NCBI GenBank assembly: GCA_965153355.1
Contig: OZ231126.1
Span: 36,518,001 to 36,582,000, forward strand
Direction of reading: 5' to 3'
From: Flaccisagitta enflata
Taxonomy: Eukaryota; Chaetognatha; Sagittoidea; Aphragmophora
Length of the DNA stretch: 64,000 nt
Part shown: positions 1-12,380 of the stretch, in pieces
How positions within the stretch are numbered: the first letter of the stretch is position 1
Layout: the number at the start of each line of letters is the position of its first letter
Translations under genes and position numbers: made by a program
Notes under the pieces: generated by a model
The model's input: only the letters and a program-made list of their open reading frames with translations
Told to the model about the DNA's origin: nothing
The model's database searches: none

Positions 1-860
1 TAAGTCAATCTCATTTTTAGGACTAGTAGACCCTAGTTATTGGTTTGTTAGTCCTAATTAAAAAAGGGTGACTCAAATATTAAAGACTAGTACACTCTGT
101 TTCAGGGTTTACTACTCCTAAACAATCAATGAACAAAATATTAAGTATGTATATCATACTATTACATCAGATCTAAATTCTTGAAAATCAACAAATTATC
201 ATATGCAATGATTAATGGTTGAGATTACAGTTGGCTGTAAACTGATAAATCAAAATGTTAATGCAGGCTATAACTAACAACTGGATGTGCTTACATTACA
301 GTTAGCTTTAACACTTTTTATAAAATTACAGTACGCTGTAATTCAAATCCCCGGTTTTTTCATACATTATCTTATTCTTTTTCAAGAAATAAAATCAAAG
401 CTAATGTTATGATAAATACATCTATAATGTTCTGTCCATTGACTGTAAATTGAAGATTTGGTTATTAGGACTAGTAGGCCTTTTTTAGGACTTACCATGT
501 CAGTTATTCAACTAGATATTTGATGTCATCGTTTTTCTTTAGGACTAGTAAACCCTTGCACAACAAATATTCAGTGTCAGCCAGCATAACTTTTACCTTT
601 AGGACTATAAAACCCTCCTCTTAGGACTAGAGGACCCACTCATTTGTTTAGGACTAGTAGACCTTAGAACTAATAGACCCTTTATCCTAGTTGCTTTTAG
701 GACTTATAGACCCCAATCTTAGGACTATCTGACCCTCCTATGTCAAGTGCTGTAGGACTAGTAAACCCTAGGACTAAAAAACCTTAGGACTAATTAATCT
801 TAGGACTAGTAGACCCTAGGACTAACGGGTCTTAGTACCAAGTATCTTAGGACTAATAGG
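1..860. repeat. Diverged AGGACTAGTAGACCC repeat cluster
   Basis: About sixteen variants of the 15-mer AGGACTAGTAGACCC, usually preceded by TT, are scattered here. They are sparse before position 460 and dense from 540 to 860, where spacing falls to 15-35 bp. Copies differ by a few substitutions. Between 200 and 350 there are also three ACAGT(T/A)(G/C)GCT-like short motifs. I see no coding potential. This looks like the edge of a decayed satellite or minisatellite. Confidence 0.65.
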
Positions 861-939
861 AGGTTCCCCGGAAAACGCATCGAGATTCTCGATCCTGATC
901 GGGCCTCTTCTACCTTCCATAGAGAGTATTAGATCAAAG

Positions 940-1033
940 TTTATTGTCTGTTGGTCGTTGGTTGGTTGGTTAGTCGGTAACGCAAACGTTTGACAATCCA
1001 CACGACGCACCTATTGGCCTACTTGGCCTGGTT
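940..1033 (+). mobile_element. HINE-like element, GGTGCG/GATGCG subfamily, 3' part
   Basis: The segment has a GTTGGTTGGTTAGTCGGTAA microsatellite-type tract, then GACGCACC and the 3' hairpin GGCCTACTTGGCC, ending TGGTTT. The 5' stem-loop is not recognisable. The next element begins directly at its 3' end. Confidence 0.55.
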
Positions 1034-1236
1034 TAGTAGCGTGCCACGCATCTTTATAAGCCACTTTTTGGTTGGTCCATCAGTCGGTGGGTCTGTCTAT
1101 CGTTCCTATTTGTCATTTCTTCGCATTTTGGGCGTGGCCGCTTCTGCCAAAGTGCCTAAATAGCCCCCTAAATTACTGCCCCTGTCCACCTAGCACCTGC
1201 ACGCGACTAAGGTTACTCTGTATCCGGCCTTTTTTT
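1034..1236 (+). mobile_element. HINE-like element, GTCGCGTGC subfamily
   Basis: The 5' end has a degraded palindrome (TAGCGTGCCACGCA). A GGTTGG/GTCGG-rich tract follows, then CCCCTGTCC, an inverted copy of the 5' stem (GCACGCGACT) and a degraded terminal hairpin ending TATCCGGCC plus a T run. The same order of parts is seen at 9269, 11811, 17253, 30676 and 43188. Confidence 0.6.
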
Positions 1237-1690
1237 CTACTTCGCGCTCGCTTGCCACTGAATACATATTGATCGTACTTACGTAATATGTATCCATTTA
1301 TGCGTTACCAAAGGTTTCAGAGACCAGTGCCCCTGTGGCTCGGCCCTGACTGCCCCTGACCGCCCCTGACCATCATCTAACCCATCTAACGTCAAATCAC
1401 CGGTGTTCTTCTTTCTGTTTACGTCTTTACAAAAATTCTGAAGATGTCGTTTGTACGAGAAATGTCTCATTTCCAAAAGAGCATCGGTTGACGGGGTCTA
1501 AACTCGACTCTTCTTTGACAAAGAACCTTGTTTACCGATAAAGGCGGCTCTCGCCGGCTGGAAAAAAGTCGTAAATGGGAGTCTCTTTTTTTATTGCATC
1601 TTCTTCTGTGTGTATCTCATGATGTCTGGTTGACTGCCTGCCTGTTTTTGTCACTCAATCTGTTTCTCTGCACCTCTTTTTTGGTCTTCC
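1237..1690. other. No gene seen
   Basis: Unique-looking sequence with only short chance reading frames. No splice-site-bounded coding segment, RNA gene or element end was recognised. Confidence 0.5.
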
Positions 1691-1736
1691 TTTGTCTTTG
1701 AGTATGTGTGTGTGTGCTTGCATGTATCTGTGTGTC

Positions 1737-2145
<409 letters not shown>

Positions 2146-2266
2146 CGATGTGTGTGTGTATGTGTGTGTGAGGGGGAGTGTGTGTCTCTCTCTGTCTTGC
2201 TCTTTCCCTTTCTATTTTCTTTCTCTCTCTCTCTCTCTTTCTCTCTCTCAAGCAGAATAAAATGCA

Positions 2267-2923
2267 AAAGCTAGCGTCATAAAATCAGGGTCAATTTGTG
2301 TAACATCCTGACCCTTCTGTCTTGTTACATAGGGCCAAAAAATAGGATCAATGAAAAATCTTGATTATCGCAGAAATGCAAAAAAATAAAAAAAGATTTA
2401 AAAAATTCATAGCGTCAAAAGTAATGATCGTAGAGACTTCTGGTTGGCGCCATTTGAAAGAGAAAAAAGAGCTCTTTCTTAGCTGGGAATATCAAAAAAT
2501 GTATCATCCCAGCCCAAAATTAGCCTAACTTTCTAAAATTGCCCCACACCAAAAATGGAAAACTTTATTTCTCCCCTACGTTTCAAAAAGTTGAATTACG
2601 TAATTCGACTTTTTTCCAAAAAGAATATTGAGGCTCAAATGTGGAAAAAAATAAGAATGATTTTAAAAACATTGTCAGCCTTAAGATAAGGAGAAAATAT
2701 AAGAACATTTACATTTTCTCTTTGCTAATTAGGGAATTGGAGTGAAGAAAAAGAATCTCTGAAGTGAGACTGCATAATTGAATTTTTTTTTATTTCTTTG
2801 CATTTTTTGCATTTTTCACAAAGATCAAAATTTTTCATTGATCCTAATTTTGAGCCCTGTATAACAAAAAAGGAAAGTCAGCATGTTACGCACATTGATT
2901 CTGACTTTTATGACGCTAGCTTT
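2267..2923. mobile_element. 657 bp MITE with ~140 bp terminal inverted repeats
   Basis: The left end starts AAAGCTAGCGTCATAAAA and the right end, read on the other strand, starts with the same 18 bases. Similarity between the two arms continues for about 140 bp, including AGGATCAATGAAAAA in both. The AT-rich centre has no coding capacity. It sits between two (CT)n arrays. The superfamily is not recognised. Confidence 0.75.
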
Positions 2924-2989
2924 CAAGTAACTCACATTTTACCCTGCTTGCTCATGGTTTTTGATGATGAACAAGTGGCCTGTATCTTT

Positions 2990-2991
2990 CC

Positions 2992-3065
<74 letters not shown>
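2990..3065. repeat. (CT)n microsatellite
   Basis: About 38 CT dinucleotides with one interruption, directly abutting the 5' end of the next interspersed element. Confidence 0.95.
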
Positions 3066-3066
<1 letters not shown>

Positions 3067-3566
3067 GTTGCGGACACGCAACTCTATAAGAGGCTTTGTC
3101 CGTCTGTCGGTTGGTCGGTTGGTCGGTCGGTCGGTTCGTAGAGGTGATCAAGTCGAAAAGTGGGAAAACGCGCATATCCGCCCCAGACATACACTGATAC
3201 AGATTGTAGAGAAGCGGGAAGCGCCGCTTCTCCAAAGCAGGCTGACAGAGTCGGAAGATCATGCAATATGGCAGTGGAAAAAATTTTCAAGAATGAAATT
3301 TTGTTTTGGAAGAGCACATAAACAGTTGTCACAAGTCATTTTCTAGTTGGATCATCTAAAAATTCTGTGTTTTCCCCCAAAATATAGCATTTTCAAGATT
3401 GATTTTACAAGAAAGACTTGATTTTTTTGTGAAATCACTATTTTAGACTGTACTACGCTTGTCGGAAGCTTGCAAAAAGAATTTTTTGCTCCCGGAAGCT
3501 TGGAAGAATATCAGTATCTGAATTCCGCCCCTGCCCGCAACTGGTGGCCGTGTATCCGGCCTTGTT
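3066..3566 (+). mobile_element. HINE-like element, GTTGCGGACACGCAAC subfamily
   Basis: Starts with the stem-loop AGTTGCGGACACGCAACT, then a TCGGTTGG-type tract. The 3' part has CCCCTGCCCGCAAC (inverted copy of the 5' stem), the hairpin GGCCGTGTATCCGGCC and terminal TTGTT. The middle is about 350 bp of non-coding sequence. Confidence 0.7.
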
Positions 3567-3667
3567 CTCTCTCTTTCTCTCTCGGTCGCTCGTTCTTTCT
3601 CTTTTTCTTAGCATTTACGACTTGATTCCTACGGCGATTAGCCGCCTTTATTGGTAAAGGTTGACTT

Positions 3668-4015
3668 CAATTCAAGGGTGTATATAATTGAGCGGCTTTT
3701 GATTTTATTCCCCCCCCTGCCTTTGATTTTCTTCCCCGCGCGGCGTCACGTCGAGTGACAAAATCTATGATTTTCTTCCCTACAAAGCAATAAAACAGTA
3801 TATCATAGGTTTAAATATTGTTGAAATGTGTTGTAGTAATCAGATACTACCATTTGGAACTACCAAAAGTTTTGGATCTTCAAAAATTTTCTTTTTTCTT
3901 CTTTTCTAGCTTATGATTTTTTTCCCCATCTCCAAACCCTTTGATTGTATTCCCCGCCACGGGGGGGGGGGGGGGGGGAGGGGAAACACTAACTTTATAC
4001 ATGCCTGCTTCAATT
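3668..4015. repeat. Dispersed repeat, copy 1 (pair with 10757)
   Basis: Shares a ~340 bp colinear block with 10757-11030: TATAA..TTGAGCGGCTTT, a C run, TTGATTTTCTTCCCC, GTTGTAGTAATCA, GGAACT(A/G)CCAAAAGT and CATCTCCAAACCCTTTGAT. This copy has an expanded G run at 3961-3978. Ends are not defined well enough to assign a class. Confidence 0.6.
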
Positions 4016-4089
4016 AGTTTTGCACTTGAATTTGAGTTTTCTGTGATAAATATCTTAGCTCTCATATCCTTAAAGTTTTACAACTTGAT

Positions 4090-4152
4090 CATCACGGACC
4101 GACGGACGGACGGACAAAGCGTCTTATAGAGTTGCGTGTCCGCAACTAAAAA
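4090..4152 (-). mobile_element. HINE-like 5' end, GTTGCGG subfamily
   Basis: Reads on the minus strand as TTTTTAGTTGCGGACACGCA followed by a (GTCC)n tract. Only the 5' end is seen. Confidence 0.6.
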
Positions 4153-4255
4153 TGAGTGTATACAAAATCTTGAACAACGAGAAAGTGCGCGGTTGGGCCT
4201 TGCCTGAGCTGGGCAGGGGCAGCGCGGAAACCATTCGAAAACGTGAAATGTCAGT

Positions 4256-4259
4256 AAAG

Positions 4260-4338
<79 letters not shown>

Positions 4339-4347
4339 GGTTGTTGT
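4256..4347. repeat. (GTT)n microsatellite
   Basis: About 27 perfect GTT/TTG units followed by a few imperfect ones. Confidence 0.95.
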
Positions 4348-4379
4348 TGTTATCATTGCCTTACAGCCACTGCTCACCC

Positions 4380-4490
4380 TAAGTGCAGCCCCTGCCCACT
4401 TGAGCTACTGCTCCTGCCCGCCCGATTCACAGCCCCTGCACACCCACAAGTGAATACTTATTGGCCGTGTATCCGGCCTTGTTGTTACAT
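4380..4490 (+). mobile_element. HINE-like 3' end
   Basis: Three CCCCTGC(C/A)C-type blocks followed by TTGGCCGTGTATCCGGCC and TTGTTGTT. This is the 3' hairpin terminus shared with the GTCGCGTGC subfamily; a 5' end is not recognised. Confidence 0.55.
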
Positions 4491-4669
4491 GTTATGTTGA
4501 GTTAAACCTCTTTCCTGTGCATCAATGGCACTCCCCTCCATCCAGCATCCAGTTCTTCTTTTCTCATCCGAGTTTCGATCTAGAAGAATGTCGTTATGGT
4601 AACGTTTATGTGATTTTTACACCACAAGTCAGTCTATCAATTACTTTATATTTCAGTCTTTGTTTATTT

Positions 4670-4948
<279 letters not shown>

Positions 4949-5251
4949 AAACAAACACTCAAGCAGAAACTGGCTGTCATCTCACTCTCGAAAATTAAGA
5001 TAATTCTTGAGCTTCATTGGTCCGTCGATGGTTTAGCTTCAATACGATTATTTCAGTCCTGCACCTTCGACAGCCCTACTAGGCGTAAGCGGCTTTGGGA
5101 GTTACTCGTCCCGTCACTTGTAGTCAGTGCAGCTGCAGTCGTGTATACCCCATTCGGAATGAACCGTGAAGCTGTGAGTTGGTCAAGGAGGATTAGGACG
5201 CCTCTCAGGTCTTGCCCTTCATTGAGTGTGTGTGTGTGTGTGTGTGTGTGA

Positions 5252-6470
5252 TGAACTGAACATACTTGTTTACGAGCCTAAATATAGCTTCATCTCTAAT
5301 CCAGGGAAACTAACCTTGGTCACGTCAATGAGCTGGTCTAACCCGTTTGTTAATCGAAGAAATTGTTTTTACGCACTCGCACAACAGTAACCTTAACGCG
5401 CTTGTCAGCGAGCCACAGATTGGCGCGATCCCATAAATCACGCGTAAACAATTCCTTATCAACCTCATTTATCACTCGCTCCATTTGTTCGTTTGTTTTT
5501 CTCATTCAGACTTCAGATGTCGTGAGTGATGAAGGGAGCCACCGCCTGAAATGCATGTTGTTAATAATCCAAGGTTTGTTCAGCACCGCACCCCCGCTCA
5601 ACGGAAAACAAGGCCAATAAGGCCAATAGAGTGAGGGAAAGGGGGAAAGACAGTAGAAATGGACAAACATACAGTTGGACACAAAAAGACAAAGAAACAA
5701 ACAGAGAGGAAGAGAGATGAACAGAATGACAGATAGTCATCGAGGAGCGGCAAGTGGCTGACAAGGCTCAATAAAACAACCTAAGATCTAAAGTGGGAAA
5801 CTCGGTTGTATGAAGGTCAACAATCGAAAAATCAGGATGTTGTAAGTTGTAAGTTGTAACATCGAGGTTTGTGATGAAGAGGGCGTTTTCATAGAATTCA
5901 CACGCGCACGCGTGCGAGTATGAGATCGTGCGTGAAATAGCTATTTGAGCGCCTGTGTGCGAGTCTACGAGCGTGTAAAGTGCGCGTGTAAACACGCGCG
6001 GCTACGTGTGCGAGAGGTATCGCTGATCTAAGCGCACGCGCGAATTTCTTCGCGTGAGTTCGAAATTTGGTGGGCGGCAAAAAGCGAAAGGGAATCAAAG
6101 AAATTCTGGCGGAAAAACTTCAAACAAGATTTGAAGAAAAGCTTTCAAAAACATTTTTAAGCGCCCCCAAAAAATCACGGAGACGTGCTTCTTGTTTTTC
6201 ATTTTCTACCTTTATGCTCTGAAACGTCGAAATAAAACTAAAAGTTTTACGTATACCGAGAGAGGACTTCATTATCTATTATTGGAGTGAAAAATGACCT
6301 GTAAAACTGAAAAGCTGGACTAAAGAAAGATTTTTCTCGCGACCGCGATTTATCACTAAACATTTGTTTTTTTTCCAATTCTTTTCTCCTATTCTTTTTC
6401 CTTTTCCTTTTCTATTCCCTTATCCTTTTCCTTTTTCTTGATTTTTTCCTTTGCTTCTTTTCCTTTTTTT
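5252..6470. other. No gene seen
   Basis: Non-coding sequence with only short chance frames. AAACAAGGCC at about 5606 resembles a minus strand 3' end of the HINE-like elements. A CpG-containing ACGCGCACGCG stretch lies near 5900-6060. No splice-consistent exon was found. Confidence 0.45.
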
Positions 6471-6471
6471 T

Positions 6472-6541
6472 AGATGCGTCCTCGCATCTCTATAAGAGGG
6501 TCTGTCTCTTGGTAGGTCTGTCTGTCTGTCTGTCTGTCTGA
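6472..6541 (+). mobile_element. HINE-like 5' end, GATGCGTC subfamily
   Basis: TTTTTTTAGATGCGTCCTCG begins the stem-loop GATGCGTCCTCGCATC, followed by CTCTATAAGAGG and a (GTCT)n tract. The 3' part is missing. Confidence 0.6.
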
Positions 6542-6705
6542 ATGTCCGTCACGCGAAAATTTCAAAACGCGATTTTTAAGGTTTTCTCTTCATCTCTCTG
6601 CATGTCTCTTTATGTCTCTGATATTTCTTATTTCTCTTCGTCTCTTTTGTCTCTTTTGTCTCTTTTATCTCTTTTGTCTCCTATATGTCTTTTATGTCTC
6701 CTATA

Positions 6706-7317
6706 CAGTGCGGCTCAAAAATAAGTTTCAATCAGTTTAGTAAGCAAATATTTCAAAAGTAGTGAGTTTAGACAATTGAAATCCATGATATATTTAAACA
6801 TCTTCAAAAATTCTACAAATGTAGTCCAATCCCATTATTGTAACTTAATTTGTAAAAAAGTTATACAAGTTCAAAGAAGGGATATAATTAACCAGTACTA
6901 ACTATTGATGAAACACATCTTAGACCTTGTTTTTCTTTGATAGACTAAAAAAGAATCATGATTCATGCATCATATCCATGAGCTTTTTAAAGATCTTCAA
7001 AAAATCTACAAATCTAGACCAAGCAGAACTTTATAGCTCGATTCCTTTTCAAATGACATTAGTTTGAAGTGAATCAGTCATGTTTTCAAACAATGAAAAT
7101 ATCATCATTTTTTGCTGTTTTTCCCAAGGTAATTTTGATATGTACTACTTCAAATCAATGTCACGCCTAAACAAAAAGAGCTAGAAATCTGGGATTGGTC
7201 CCAAATTAAAGAAAACTAAAAATCCTTTAATAATCTCACTGATAAAAGGTTCTTATCTGCTATGGAACATACAAAAGACTTGTGACAAAACCTGAAACTT
7301 ATTTTTGCGCCGCACTG
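6706..7317. mobile_element. 612 bp TA-flanked MITE, Tc1/mariner-type ends
   Basis: The ends CAGTGCGGCTCAAAAATAAG (left) and the reverse complement CAGTGCGGCGCAAAAATAAG (right) match at 19 of 20 positions, and both are flanked by TA. It has inserted into a TGTCTC/TTTTGTCTC simple repeat that continues on both sides. No transposase frame remains. TA duplication and the CAGTG start are typical of the Tc1/mariner superfamily. Confidence 0.8.
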
Positions 7318-7348
7318 TATGTCTCTTACATCTCTCATTTCCCTTTTT

Positions 7349-7801
7349 GGGCAGCGGCCCCGAAGGGGTCGATGACCTATGCTTTCACACAGGGGAATTT
7401 TCTCCTCCTCCTTCTCCTTCTCCTTCTCCTCCTCCTCCTCCTCCTTCTTCTCCGTACCCCCCTCCCCCCCCCCCACCTCCAGTCCCATATTTCAGCCTTG
7501 AAGCCCATATACCAGCCTTGTGGCCCAAATCCCAGTCTTGAGGTCCAAATCCCAACCTTTAGGCCTAAATCCCATCTTATATATAATTATAGCCAAAATC
7601 CTATCTTTGAGGCCCTAATTCCAGGGATTTGGGCCTCATGACTGGGATTTGGGCCTCGAGGCTGGGATATGGACTTCAAGGCTGAGATATGGGCCTGGAG
7701 GTGGGGGGCGGGGAAGCGGAGAAGGAGGAGGAGGAGAAGAAGGAGGAGAAAATTCCCCTGTGTGAAAGCATAGGTCATCGACCCCTTCGGGGCCGCTGCC
7801 C
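7349..7801. mobile_element. Fold-back minisatellite element, copy 1
   Basis: Bounded by GGGCAGCGGCCCCGAAGGGG and its exact reverse complement. The arms continue through TCGATGACCTATGCTTTCAC and CTCCTCC tracts for about 80 bp. The centre is a ~20 bp minisatellite around GGGATTTGGGCCTC. The same design recurs at 18154-18759 and, partly, at 38789-39415. Confidence 0.75.
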
Positions 7802-8104
7802 TGCTCCCCCCTCAACTTCAATCACAACCTACTATGGCAGTGAGGAGGGGTGGGGGGAGGGGTGGGGAGGCGTGGGGGTAGGGGTGGGGAGGCGTCGGAG
7901 GGAGGGGTGGGGAGGCGTGGGGGATGGGGTGGAGAGCCGTGGGGGGGAGAGAGGAATCAGTTTATATTTTTCTCTTTATCTCTGAATCTTTATATTTTCA
8001 TATTATTATCTCCTAATATCTTTATAATTAAATAATTTGTATGATAATATCTTACATCTAAAAAGAACGCATCTACTTGACATATCTAGGCCTTGTTTCT
8101 TTTA

Positions 8105-8269
<165 letters not shown>

Positions 8270-8489
8270 ACGTTCTGCCTTCTGGAAGGTGGAAGACGTT
8301 TTTATCACGGGGCCGGGAATCCGGAAAAAGACATTCAAGAAACAATCAACCTTGAAAACATGGCGTTATTACTGCCCGGAGAAAATTTATATCGTTTAAA
8401 CAAACAAAAGGAGATAAACATTCATGGAAATGCTTAAAAAATAGGATGGAGTTAAAAAAAACCACTGCCTTATACATGAACAATAAGTA

Positions 8490-8622
8490 GCCGCTTAAGG
8501 GTGTGCAGGGTCAGTAATGCGGGCTGATGGGAGCAAACATACGAGTGTAACGGACCGACGGACTGACGGACCGACGGATGGACCGACAAAGCGGGGTGTA
8601 GAGTCGCGTAGCACGCGACTAA
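8490..8622 (-). mobile_element. HINE-like element, GTCGCGTGC subfamily (short)
   Basis: The minus strand starts TTTTTAGTCGCGTGCTACGC, then a CCGTCGGTC-type tract. Only a vague GTGCAGGG at the other end suggests the 3' part. Confidence 0.55.
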
Positions 8623-8657
8623 AAATACGAAAAATGCGAAAGATCGAAGGAGTAATC

Positions 8658-8661
8658 AAGC

Positions 8662-8709
<48 letters not shown>

Positions 8710-8785
8710 AATAAAGAGAGAAAGAGGGAACGAGAGAGAAAGAGCGAAAGAGCGAAAGAGAGAAAGAGAGAAAGAAAGAAAGAAA
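8658..8785. repeat. (GAAA)n microsatellite
   Basis: Perfect GAAA units to about 8710, then imperfect GAGAAA/GCGAAA units up to the 3' end of the adjoining minus strand HINE-like element. Confidence 0.9.
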
Positions 8786-8993
8786 ACAAGACCGGATACT
8801 CGGCTACCCTCGTCGCGTGCGGGTGGGCAGGGGCAGTGATGGAGAAGGTCACTTGGGCATTTGGGCAGGAGCAGTGAGCTCAAAATGCAAAAAAACGCTA
8901 AAAAAGTAAAATGGGGACCGACCAACCGGCCGGCCTACCGACCGACGGATGGACAAAGCGGGGTGTAGAGTCGCGTAGCACGCGACAAAAAAA
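8786..8993 (-). mobile_element. HINE-like element, GTCGCGTGC subfamily
   Basis: Complete on the minus strand: 5' TTTTTTGTCGCGTGCTACGC stem-loop, CCGTCGGTC tract, ACTGCTCCTGCCC and CACTGCCCCTGCCC blocks, inverted GCACGCGAC, then the GCCGAGTATCCGGTC hairpin and TTGTTTT. Confidence 0.75.
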
Positions 8994-9268
8994 GAAAGTT
9001 AGAATGAAAACTGAAAGTCGAATATGAAAACTGTGATGACGATAATTTCCGTTTATCGATGTCTATCATCTATTCTCAACTTTTCGATCCTCTATTATTC
9101 TTTTTTTTTCTTTTCTTTTTTTTTTTATTTCTTCATATTTCTTCTTTTTATTCTTCTCCGAAATCTACTAGAAAACCAAATTCTAGAAATACACGTGAAT
9201 TATGTCTTTAAGTGATGCACTTAAAATTCTGTTATGTCCTGAAATCGAGAAATGCTGCGTATGATCCA

Positions 9269-9473
9269 TTTTTAGTCGCGTGCTACGCAACTCTTCAGCC
9301 CGCTATGTCGGTCCATCGGTCAGTTGGTCGGTCGGATGGTCGGTTGGTCCCCTTTTTACTTTTTGGGCGTTTTCCAGCTTTTTGAGCATATTGCTGCTGC
9401 CCAAATACTTTAGTGACCTTCTCCAGCCCTGCTCCTGTCCACCTGCACGCGACTTGGGTAGCCGTGTATCCGG
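9269..9473 (+). mobile_element. HINE-like element, GTCGCGTGC subfamily
   Basis: 5' TTTTTAGTCGCGTGCTACGC, a GGTCGGTCGGATGGTCGGTT tract, CTGCTCCTGTCC, inverted GCACGCGACTT and the hairpin GCCGTGTATCCGG. The terminal TTGTT is altered to AAATG. Confidence 0.75.
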
Positions 9474-9836
9474 AAATGAAGTCAAGTCTCTATAGAGTAT
9501 AGTGACCAGCAAATTTCATCAGTCGCAGGCGGATTCTGATTGCTAATGTAAAAAACAAAAACAAAAAAGAAATTGTTTGAAAGCCCTATGCTTTCATATT
9601 CGGTATAAGCGGATTTTCGTTACTTTCGGGTCCGATACAAGAGGGTTTGATCTGAGCCGGATTTGACCGCTACCGAGCCGCCCCCCTCTTGGCCTTACCC
9701 CCCCCTCTCTCGCGCTACACTCCCACTGCTAACTCTACACTCTACATTCCTTTTAAGCAAGCATGCCAAGCAAGAAATGCACGTTCAAATTGCACTTGCA
9801 CATGGTCAAGGAGCTTGAAGTTTAACTTTGAAAAAA

Positions 9837-10756
<920 letters not shown>

Positions 10757-11030
10757 GGGCGTATAAAATTGAGCGGCTTTGGATTTCTTCTCCCCCCCCC
10801 CTGGTTTTTGATTTCCTTGCCCAATTTGATTTTCTACGCCATAGAGTATAAATATAGTATAAATATAAATAGTGTAAAATAGTGTTGTAGTAATCAAATC
10901 CTATATTGTGGAACTGCCAAAAGTGTAAAATCTTCTCAATTTTAATTTTTTCCTCTTTTTCACTCTTTGATTTTCTTCCCCATCTCCAAACCCTTTGATT
11001 TAATACTTAACTTTATACACGCCTGCAAAC
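10757..11030. repeat. Dispersed repeat, copy 2 (pair with 3668)
   Basis: Colinear with 3668-4015, with the same ordered blocks (TTGAGCGGCTTT, C run, GTTGTAGTAATCA, GGAACTGCCAAAAGT, CATCTCCAAACCCTTTGAT, ACTTTATACA). Lacks the G run of copy 1. Confidence 0.6.
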
Positions 11031-11810
11031 TTGGTCTTAATGCATTGCCCCCGCCCAAATTTCCGAGGGGCATTCTGCATCACTAGACGCGTTAACTGAG
11101 TCTGCCATTTTCGTTGCTGCCTTGTTTTAAAGAGAACACGGCAGTATCATGTATAGAAGAACGGACTGGTGCACATGCAGCCGGACCCTGCTGCATCTGA
11201 GGCAATTTCTCCTATAATGTGGGCCAGCTGAAAAACATGCTTTGGTAAACAAAAAAACACAGCTCCCTCCCACCAATCATTTTGTCAATGATAAAAGCTG
11301 TTCTTAGACATCCTCTAAGACCAAGTGCCCAAAATACATCCTTCATACTAAAGATTTTGATAGGTTAGGTGGCCAAAAGTAGAGTCAAATCAGCCTATTT
11401 TCCCTGCCACACTTGTGTCACACTTCATATCTACTATAATATAGTTATATAGACATCTAAAAAATTGTCAAGCCTATCCAACTATGGGTCATTTTTGTAC
11501 CATTGCTATCCCTTAAGAAGCACCAAAAATCTGATGGTGACTGGTGGTCATTTACTATGGAAATAGTTCGCTCATAGTTGATTTATCAAAAATGATGAAA
11601 TATCCAATCTTAATCTAGTAACATGCTATACACAAAACAACATACTGGAAAATTTTTTTCCCTTGTTTGATAAAGACATATACCATGTTTTTTTCATGAA
11701 ATTTATATAATGGGTGATTTTTTTCAGTACGACTTGAAAGAGTATCAAATTCTGAGCTTGGAACTAAAATTTAAAGCTAGTAGATGCAACCATCAGTTAA
11801 TAATGTTAAT
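11031..11810. other. No gene seen
   Basis: AT-rich sequence without a supported reading frame or recognised element ends. Confidence 0.45.
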
Positions 11811-12046
11811 TTTTAGTCGCATGCACGCGACCATATAACCTGCTATGTTGGTCGGTCAGTTGGTCGGTCAGTTGGTTGGTCAGTCTGTTGGTTGGTGTGT
11901 CAGTCTGTTGGTCTGTCACCTGATTAGCTTTTTCGGCATTTACAAGCGGTTTTGCATTACTGCTCCTGCCCAATAGCTTGGGCCTTTTCATCACTGCCCC
12001 TGCCCACCTGCATGCGACTTTGGTAGCCATGTATCCGGCCCTGTTT
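11811..12046 (+). mobile_element. HINE-like element, GTCGCATGC subfamily
   Basis: 5' TTTTAGTCGCATGCACGCGA, a long GGTCAGTTGG tract, CTGCTCCTGCCC and CTGCCCCTGCCC blocks, inverted GCATGCGACTT, hairpin GCCATGTATCCGGCC and terminal CTGTTT. The 5' and 3' copies of the stem share the same variant (GCATGC). Confidence 0.8.
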
Positions 12047-12380
12047 CAATGTTAACACATTCAGGCGCTTGATTTTGGCCAGCCCAGTTTGAAGGAGAAA
12101 CTGCCCTGAGAAAGACGGGAAACCGGACTAGTAACGATGCGATGACGCAACTAGAGAAATACGGTTGTAACTAAAGAAACTGATTGCATTTTTACTCTCT
12201 TTATTTCCGAAAGTTGTAAAAGGACATTCTCAATTATCTCAACTACATTGTAAAATTCAAGTTCATTGGTATACGCGGTCTGGATCTCATCGGTGACTCA
12301 CTCGTCCTCATGAAGGCCTTTAAGCAAGGTGAAATACAGTATTGGTTGCGCTGGTATATCGTCCCTGATTTTGGCCATGG

